From Geminocystis sp050753365 (GTDB lineage Bacteria; Cyanobacteriota; Cyanobacteriia; Cyanobacteriales; Cyanobacteriaceae): 9,725 nt of DNA. Positions 6,843 through 9,725 of the stretch are shown in pieces; the first letter of the stretch is position 1; every line of letters begins with the position of its first letter. The notes beneath the pieces are model-generated. The model did no database searches and was not told the origin of the DNA. It saw only the letters and a list, made by a program, of their open reading frames with translations. The DNA lies in contig NZ_JBLZFY010000129.1 in NCBI RefSeq assembly GCF_050753365.1, forward strand, positions 1 to 9,725, given 5' to 3'. The translations under genes were made by a program, and so were the position numbers.

Positions 6843-6860
6843 CGTCTGAGCTTAGTTTAT
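6786..6860 (+). ncRNA. Domains V and VI of the outer intron
   Basis: Domain V (6786-6820) is identical to that of the inner intron. Domain VI has the same AGTTCAGATG arm, with CGTCTGAGCT on the other side, so one A-U pair becomes a G-U pair. The bulged branch-point A is at 6854 and the intron ends GTTTAT at 6860, satisfying the AY rule. The 3' flank begins CTATCATTATGCGG. Confidence 0.8.
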
Positions 6861-6861
6861 C

Positions 6862-6948
6862 TATCATTATGCGGATAAAACATTAGTAGGAATTACCGTT
6901 TTAAATGCTTCTTTATTTTCAGCGAATCCTATTTATGGGGGGAATTAA
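6862..6948 (+). pseudogene. Orphan C-terminal coding fragment in the 3' flank of the outer intron
   Basis: Directly after the intron end a frame reads YHYADKTLVGITVLNASLF and then SANPIYGGN before TAA (6946-6948), 28 codons that look like a real protein C-terminus. It would be the 3' exon of the gene the outer intron originally entered. Joined to the present 5' flank, the frame meets a stop four codons upstream of the splice point (TAA ACA CGA CAC), and no upstream gene part is recognisable before 2041. The family is not recognised. This may instead be chance, as the stretch is short. Confidence 0.4.
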
Positions 6949-6997
6949 GCCTGAGAATTAATGATTGCAATTACCCAAAGAGAACAAAAATTACTTG

Positions 6998-7026
6998 TTG
7001 ACATTAACGAATATAGTAATTACTAT
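6998..7026 (+). promoter_or_regulatory. Promoter of the mazEF operon
   Basis: A perfect TTGACA at 6998-7003 is followed after 17 bp by TACTAT (7021-7026), a four-of-six match to the -10 consensus. An overlapping TATAAT at 7026-7031 has a longer, 22-bp spacing. Either would give a leader of about 20 nt before the ATG at 7055. The -10 region lies within the palindrome at 7011-7028, so bound antitoxin would block the polymerase. Confidence 0.6.
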
Positions 7027-7028
7027 AT
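7011..7028 (+). promoter_or_regulatory. Probable operator for MazE/MazEF autorepression
   Basis: ATATAGTAATTACTATAT is a perfect 18-bp palindrome that fills the promoter spacer and -10 region and ends 26 bp before mazE. Two TAATTA half-motifs (7028-7033 and 7037-7042) follow three bases apart, giving a second weaker dyad. AbrB-type antitoxins bind AT-rich dyads in their own promoters, so autoregulation is the natural reading. Binding by MazE is inferred from position. Confidence 0.55.
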
Positions 7029-7054
7029 AATTACGATAATTAAAAACGATTTTA

Positions 7055-7333
7055 ATGATGACAGAAAATACCATTCATACTCGTTTAGTGAAAATTGGCA
7101 ATTCCCAAGGGGTTAGACTGCCAAAAACCTTACTAGAAATTGCCAATATTAAAGAGCAAATTGATTTATCCATTGAAAACGGGAAAATAACAATTTGTGC
7201 CTCTGAAAAAAACAACATAAGATTAAATTGGGCAAAATCATTTCAAGAAATGGCATCTCAAAATGATGATCAACTATTAGATGATGATATTGAAACATTA
7301 TCTAATTGGGATAATCAAGAATGGGAGTGGTAG
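7055..7333 (+). CDS. mazE: MazE-like antitoxin, AbrB/SpoVT DNA-binding domain
   Basis: The 92-aa protein is the antitoxin of a type II module. It neutralises the adjacent MazF RNase and represses the operon. Residues about 8-50 form the swapped-hairpin AbrB fold, with the diagnostic LVKIGNSQGVRLPKTLLE. The C-terminal half is acidic and Trp-rich (DDQLLDDDIETLSNWDNQEWEW region), the type of tail that wraps MazF and occupies its active site. ATG occurs twice in tandem (7055 and 7058), and either may be used. No clear ribosome-binding site is seen, so the transcript may be nearly leaderless. The stop TAG abuts the mazF ATG with no gap, indicating translational coupling. Confidence 0.9.
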   Translation: MMTENTIHTRLVKIGNSQGVRLPKTLLEIANIKEQIDLSIENGKITICASEKNNIRLNWAKSFQEMASQNDDQLLDDDIETLSNWDNQEWEW

Positions 7334-7651
7334 ATGAAACGATTTGATATTTATCTAGTCAATCTTGATCCTACTCTTGGTAGTGAAATAAAAAAAACTC
7401 GTCCTTGTGTGATTATTTCCCCAGATGAAATGAATGATTATATCAAAACTGTTATTATTGCACCTCTAACAAGTCAAGGTAAAATTTACCCCACTCGGAT
7501 TGAGTGTAATTTTCAAGGGAAACAAGGATTAATTGTTTTAGATCAAATTAGAACTGTTGATAAAATTCGTTTAGTCAAAAAACTGGGTATTCTCGATAGT
7601 TTTACTCAAGATCAAGTCTTATTTAAGCTAGGAGAAATGTTTGCCCCATAA
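7334..7651 (+). CDS. mazF: MazF/PemK-family endoribonuclease toxin
   Basis: At 105 aa it has the usual length for MazF, a sequence-specific mRNA interferase. The N-terminus has the family's RFDIYLVNLDPTLGSEIKKT followed by RPCVIIS, whose Arg and the Thr/Ser of the later VIIAPLTS form the active site. The GLIVLDQIRTVDKIRL block (residues about 70-85) is the conserved dimer and substrate-groove motif. All recognisable motifs are present and there is no frameshift, so the toxin should be active. It starts immediately after the mazE stop. Because the antitoxin comes first and shares the promoter, this is a normal mazEF operon. Confidence 0.93.
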   Translation: MKRFDIYLVNLDPTLGSEIKKTRPCVIISPDEMNDYIKTVIIAPLTSQGKIYPTRIECNFQGKQGLIVLDQIRTVDKIRLVKKLGILDSFTQDQVLFKLGEMFAP

Positions 7652-7692
7652 TAAATTTTTTTCTCCAATTCAAAATTAGATAAAAGTCCATT

Positions 7693-7978
7693 GTGATTAT
7701 TAACTTTAAAGATAAAGAAACTGAAAAAATTTTCCATCGACAAAAATCGAAAAAATTGCCTTCAGAGATTCAACAAGTAGCCTTGCGTAAACTTCGGATG
7801 CTAAATAGAGCAAATACTTTACAAGATCTTTTAATTCCTCCCGCTAATCGTCTAGAACGTTTAAAAGGAGATAGAATGGGACAGTATAGTATTCGATCGA
7901 ATTAACTCTCAGTGGCGAATTTGTTTTGAATGGGACGCAGGGAGTGTTGTAAATGTAGAAATAGTTGATTATCATTGA
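7693..7978 (+). pseudogene. higB: HigB-type RelE-superfamily toxin, frameshifted
   Basis: The GTG at 7693 starts a HigB frame (MIINFKDKETEKIFHRQ..., then ANRLERLKGDRMGQYSIR) that stops at 7903-7905. The missing C-terminus continues in another frame after 7900 as INSQWRICFEWD and VVNVEIVDYH, ending at TGA 7976-7978. Removing four bases from CGATCGA (7894-7900) restores one 93-aa protein of normal HigB length. HigB is a ribosome-dependent mRNA-cleaving toxin whose active-site residues include C-terminal ones, among them the last Tyr/His, so the 70-aa product is probably inactive. higA follows after 9 bp. The GTG start and absence of an ATG fit the low expression usual for toxins placed first. 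Confidence 0.88.
7894..7900 (+). other. Four-base insertion that breaks higB
   Basis: The sequence is TT CGATCGA ATT where an unbroken frame requires TTCGAATT. The extra four bases are a tandem copy of TCGA (equally readable as CGAT). Upstream codons end ...QYSIR and downstream codons resume ...INSQWRI with family-typical residues on both sides, so the event is a clean single change. The result is the palindrome CGATCG, the core of the HIP1 motif and of the repeat array at 9262-9716. Confidence 0.75.
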
Positions 7979-7987
7979 GGTTTTTCC

Positions 7988-8284
7988 ATGCTTGAAGATA
8001 AATTAAATCCTATTCACCCCGGCGAAGTTTTGTTAGAGGAATTTCTGAAACCGATGAATATATCTACTGATAAAATAGCTCAAGACCTGAAAATATCTAT
8101 AAAGCTGATCGAGGATATTATTGAGGAAAAAAAAGGGATTTCGGCGGATATAGCTTTACGTTTAGCTCGTTATTTTGATGTTTCTCCTCAGTTTTGGCTA
8201 GGGTTACAAATGGACTATGATTTAGATGTAGCAAAAGATACCTTTGGACAACTTATCAATCAAGAAGTCACTTGCTCTCAGTAA
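7988..8284 (+). CDS. higA: HigA-family antitoxin, XRE-type DNA-binding protein
   Basis: The 98-aa protein belongs to the HigA/VapI group of helix-turn-helix antitoxins. The N-terminal PIHPGEVLLEEFLKPMNIS is the family signature. The HTH runs about residues 28-58 (DKIAQDLKISIKLIEDIIEEKKGISADIA), followed by LARYFDVSPQFWLGLQMDYDL, also typical. It would bind HigB and repress the operon. A GAGG at 7977-7980 is placed seven bases before the ATG and overlaps the end of the higB frame. The toxin partner is frameshifted, so this is now an orphan antitoxin that may still act as a repressor or neutralise related toxins. Confidence 0.92.
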   Translation: MLEDKLNPIHPGEVLLEEFLKPMNISTDKIAQDLKISIKLIEDIIEEKKGISADIALRLARYFDVSPQFWLGLQMDYDLDVAKDTFGQLINQEVTCSQ

Positions 8285-8587
8285 TTTTCTATTGATCGAC
8301 TGGATATACCCATTAATGCCCAAGGGGTAAATTGTAAAGGAATTGAAATTAAAGATAATTGTTGGATTGGAACTCATGTAACGATCTTAGATGGTGTTAC
8401 GATTCATGAAAGAGCAGTTATTGGAGCAGGGGCGGTAGTAACAAAAGATGTTTTACCTAACAGTGTGGTTGTAGGAAATCCTGCCCGACATATCAGATAT
8501 AGGGGTGAAAATGAAGGTAATTTTAATTATTCCTTAAAAGAGAAATATAGAAAAAGCAGATATAGTTCATGTTTACTGGTGGAATAA
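8285..8587 (+). pseudogene. C-terminal remnant of a left-handed beta-helix (hexapeptide) acetyltransferase
   Basis: From about 8294 a frame without its own start reads DRLDIPINAQGVNCKGIEIK, DNCWIGTHVTILDGVTIHER, AVIGAGAVVTKDVLPNSVVV and GNPARHIRYR. This is the C-terminal half of a Maa/WbbJ-type sugar or serine O-acetyltransferase, with the characteristic GAGAVVTKDV and GNPA motifs. Roughly 100 N-terminal residues, including the catalytic His, are missing. The fragment is in frame with the higA stop at 8282-8284. After the homology ends (about 8507) the frame runs on to 8587 through the overlapping start of a glycosyltransferase. Such enzymes decorate surface polysaccharides. Confidence 0.85.
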
Positions 8588-8924
8588 TCCTCATCTTTAC
8601 GACTTATTGAGATCAGACTTACCCCCCATGCGATTACTAACATGGTTTCACGTTGCAGGAGATCAACCTCCCCATGTTATTACAAAACAATTAATTGATC
8701 ATTCTGATTTTGCCTTAGCTTGTAGCCCATACACTTATAATAGAAAGGCTTTTCAAGACTTAAATTCAGAAACCAAAACCAGTAAAACGGGAATGATAAT
8801 TGCTGGAAGTGATTTTGAGCCAATCAAAAATTATCAAAAACGTTCCCATGATGGCTTTAATACCTTCCCCGAAAAACCGATCGCACCTCTTGAACAAATC
8901 CTCGATGAAAACTGGCTTCCTTAA
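8511..8924 (+). pseudogene. Glycosyltransferase (GT-B, GT4-like), internally deleted
   Basis: AGGGG (8501-8505) six bases ahead of ATG 8511 starts MKVILIIP, a typical glycosyltransferase beta-strand 1, but the next codon is TAA (8535-8537). In the same frame the protein resumes as IEKADIVHVYWWNNPHLYDL, then LTWFHVAGDQPPHVITKQLI, DHSDFALACSPYTYNRKAF and IIAGSDFEPIKNYQKRSHDG. This is the middle of an N-terminal GT-B domain. The N-terminal connecting part (probably 60 or more residues) is deleted, and the C-terminal nucleotide-sugar domain is absent after about residue HDGFN. The last 20 residues (TFPEKPIAPLEQILDENWLP) do not look like this family. It overlaps the acetyltransferase remnant, so both were once translationally linked genes of a polysaccharide cluster. 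Confidence 0.75.
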
Positions 8925-9031
8925 ATCGTCACAAAACTTAACCAAAAGCTCGATCGCCCCTTCACCGATCTAGAGTAACTTAAAAAATCCCTTTGAAAGT
9001 ATTGAAATAACAATTTTTAGTGATGGTACAT

Positions 9032-9037
9032 GGAGGT
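9032..9037 (+). promoter_or_regulatory. Ribosome-binding site that decides a TTG start
   Basis: GGAGGT is a perfect anti-16S match and the strongest ribosome-binding site in the window. It lies inside the longer frame that would begin at GTG 9020 or ATG 9023, with nothing comparable upstream of those codons. Its spacing fits TTG 9044 or 9047. Confidence 0.6.
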
Positions 9038-9043
9038 ACGAAA

Positions 9044-9238
9044 TTGTTGAACTTTAAAGAAATGCCCTTAAATGAATTAAGGAAATATGTTTTGAAAAAT
9101 AGAAAAGATGAAACTGCATGGAAAGAGTTTGTTAGTCGCCCTCGCCCCCATGCAATCATCGTAACGCCTGAAACATCGTTAGAAGAACAAGAACTTATTT
9201 TCCGACAAGCTAGTAGCAAAAAACAGAATAGCGACTAA
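9044..9238 (+). CDS. Small DUF6887-like cyanobacterial protein
   Basis: The 64-aa product begins LLNFKEMPLNELRKYVLKNR followed by KDETAWKEFVSR. This matches the opening of DUF6887 proteins (NFKxMSxxELRxYVLxHRDDxEAF), which are small, cyanobacterial and of unknown function. The C-terminal part (TPETSLEEQELIFRQ) is a predicted helix. A longer frame opens at GTG 9020 and ATG 9023, but a perfect GGAGGT at 9032-9037 sits six bases before TTG 9044 (nine before TTG 9047), and family homology starts there, so a TTG start is preferred. DUF6887 genes often pair with a DUF6888 gene. None is seen here, since the next sequence is a repeat array. Confidence 0.68.
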   Translation: MLNFKEMPLNELRKYVLKNRKDETAWKEFVSRPRPHAIIVTPETSLEEQELIFRQASSKKQNSD

Positions 9239-9261
9239 AATCACAATATCATTCAGCCTGA

Positions 9262-9423
9262 CGATCGAACCTCCTCATTACCAAACCCGATCGAACCTTC
9301 CCATTCCCTAAAACTCGATCGAACCTCCTCATTACCAAACCCGATCGAACCTTCCCATTCCCTAAAACTCGATCGAACCTCCTCATTACCAAACCCGATC
9401 GAACCTTCCCATTCCCTAAAACT
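9262..9423 (+). repeat. Three perfect copies of a 54-bp higher-order unit
   Basis: Copies at 9262-9315, 9316-9369 and 9370-9423 are identical. Each is a 26-bp unit (ending TACCAAACC) plus a 28-bp unit (ending CCTAAAACT). Perfect identity implies recent dimer amplification by slippage or unequal exchange. Neighbouring units from 9424 onward are diverged variants of the same theme. Confidence 0.9.
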
Positions 9424-9716
9424 CGATCGCACCTCCCCATTTCCAAAGCTCGATCGAACCCCCTCATTTCCCTAAAACTCGATCGAACCCCCTCATTTCC
9501 CTAAAACTCGATCGCACCTCCCCATTTCCAAAGCTCGATCGCACCCCCTCATTTCCCAAAACACGATCGCACCCTCCCTATTACCTAAAGCTCGATCAAA
9601 CCTCCCCATAAACCCGATCGAACCTCCTCATAAACTCGATCGAACCTCCTCATAAACTCGATCGAACCTCCCCATTCCCAAAAAGGCGATCACCACTTTT
9701 AACGATCACACGATCG
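9262..9716 (+). repeat. CGATCG-phased tandem repeat array (17 phased units)
   Basis: Units begin CGATCG(A/C)ACC and continue with a pyrimidine-rich segment (CTCCTCAT, CTTCCCAT, CCCCTCAT) and an A-rich tail (TACCAAACC or CCTAAAACT). Starts fall at 9262, 9288, 9316, 9342, 9370, 9396, 9424, 9451, 9480, 9509, 9536, 9564, 9593, 9615, 9637, 9659 and 9687, giving spacings of 26/28 (three times), then 27/29/29/27/28/29, then 22/22/22/28. The first six units are three perfect copies of a 54-bp dimer. Isolated CGATCA and CGATCG follow at 9703 and 9711 up to the window end. The array is noncoding and carries the HIP1 core. No gene lies between 9239 and 9725. Confidence 0.9.
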
Positions 9717-9725
9717 CTGTTCTTT

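Larger units (their letters stand above)
2041..6860 (+). mobile_element. Outer group II intron (CL-type), interrupted by a second intron
   Basis: The 5' end GTGCG at 2041 is a group II consensus. The first 91 nt (2041-2131) align throughout with the start of the inner intron at 2132. The homology then resumes at 4530 (TGTAAGTG) immediately after the inner intron ends. Joining 2131 to 4530 recreates CCTTGTAAGTG, as found uninterrupted in the inner intron. The intron continues with domain I-III sequence, an IEP at 5049-6842, domain V at 6786-6820 and domain VI ending in AT at 6860. Without the insert it is about 2.42 kb. Its EBS1 loop (GATTAT, 4777-4782) does not pair with the adjacent upstream bases ACGACA, so the present 5' flank is probably not the original exon. 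Confidence 0.85.

Noticed and set aside
1986..6872. Shared TATCATTAT at 1987-1995 and 6862-6870 as a target-site duplication of the intron
   Set aside because: Group II introns do not make target duplications, the upstream copy is 45 bp away from the intron boundary, and the string is short and AT-rich.
6961..7116. Short ORF starting MIAITQREQKLLVDINEY
   Set aside because: It overlaps the mazEF promoter, operator and the start of mazE in another frame, has no ribosome-binding site, and becomes low-complexity AT-driven sequence.
8285..8587. HigA-acetyltransferase fusion by stop read-through
   Set aside because: The fragment is in frame with the higA stop, but nothing suggests recoding and higA has a normal C-terminal length. 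The shared frame is a one-in-three coincidence.
9249..9467. Minus-strand gene encoding an 18-residue peptide repeat (FDRVLGNGKVRSGLVMRR)
   Set aside because: The frame exists because the 54-bp unit is a multiple of three. It covers only the perfect-copy part and its near neighbours, has no ribosome-binding site or family, and the rest of the array changes spacing out of frame.
9262..9716. CRISPR array
   Set aside because: The conserved part is only about 10 bp, the intervening segments are variants of each other instead of unique spacers, and unit length drifts between 22 and 29 bp. No cas gene is present.
9262..9716. tRNA T-arm similarity (GGTTCGATC on the minus strand)
   Set aside because: The match is limited to the T-loop-like hexamer in each repeat. 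No acceptor, D or anticodon arms can be formed around it.

Overview
The window looks like accessory DNA of an AT-rich cyanobacterium. The 50S protein L28 has the cyanobacterial form, the group II introns encode chloroplast-like (CL-type) maturases with a C-terminal HNH domain, a DUF6887-type small protein is present, and the right end is packed with the CGATCG core of the cyanobacterial HIP1 motif. A relative of Geminocystis or Cyanobacterium fits, but the genus is inference.

Layout. 1-1135: the first codons of an FTR1-type iron permease are cut off by a 3'-truncated ISAs1-family element. 1258-1941: a small single-pass membrane protein of unknown function, then rpmB (L28) with a good sigma70-type promoter and a hairpin after its stop. 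2041-6860: two related group II introns, one nested inside the other. The outer intron starts at 2041, is interrupted after 91 nt of domain I by a complete inner intron (2132-4529), resumes at 4530 and ends at 6860. Each encodes an intact 597-aa reverse transcriptase/maturase/HNH protein, about 90% identical to the other. The inner intron's EBS1 loop pairs 6/6 with the outer-intron sequence upstream of it. The outer intron's EBS1 does not pair with its own upstream flank, and its two flanks do not form one gene.

6862-8284: an orphan C-terminal coding fragment, then two toxin-antitoxin modules. The first is an intact mazEF with a promoter overlapped by a perfect 18-bp palindrome. The second is higBA, in which the toxin is frameshifted by an extra 4 bp that creates CGATCGA while the antitoxin is intact. 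8285-8924: remnants of a polysaccharide locus, namely the C-terminal part of a hexapeptide acyltransferase followed by an internally deleted glycosyltransferase. 9044-9238: a DUF6887-like protein that probably starts at TTG behind a perfect GGAGGT. 9262-9716: a CGATCG-phased tandem array with a 54-bp higher-order unit in three perfect copies.

Overall this is a gene graveyard and insertion hot spot beside a housekeeping gene: truncated IS, nested retroelements, decaying cell-surface genes, one working and one disarmed toxin-antitoxin system, and an expanding repeat. The nested intron pair is the most striking object. The inner intron must presumably splice first to restore domain I of the outer one.
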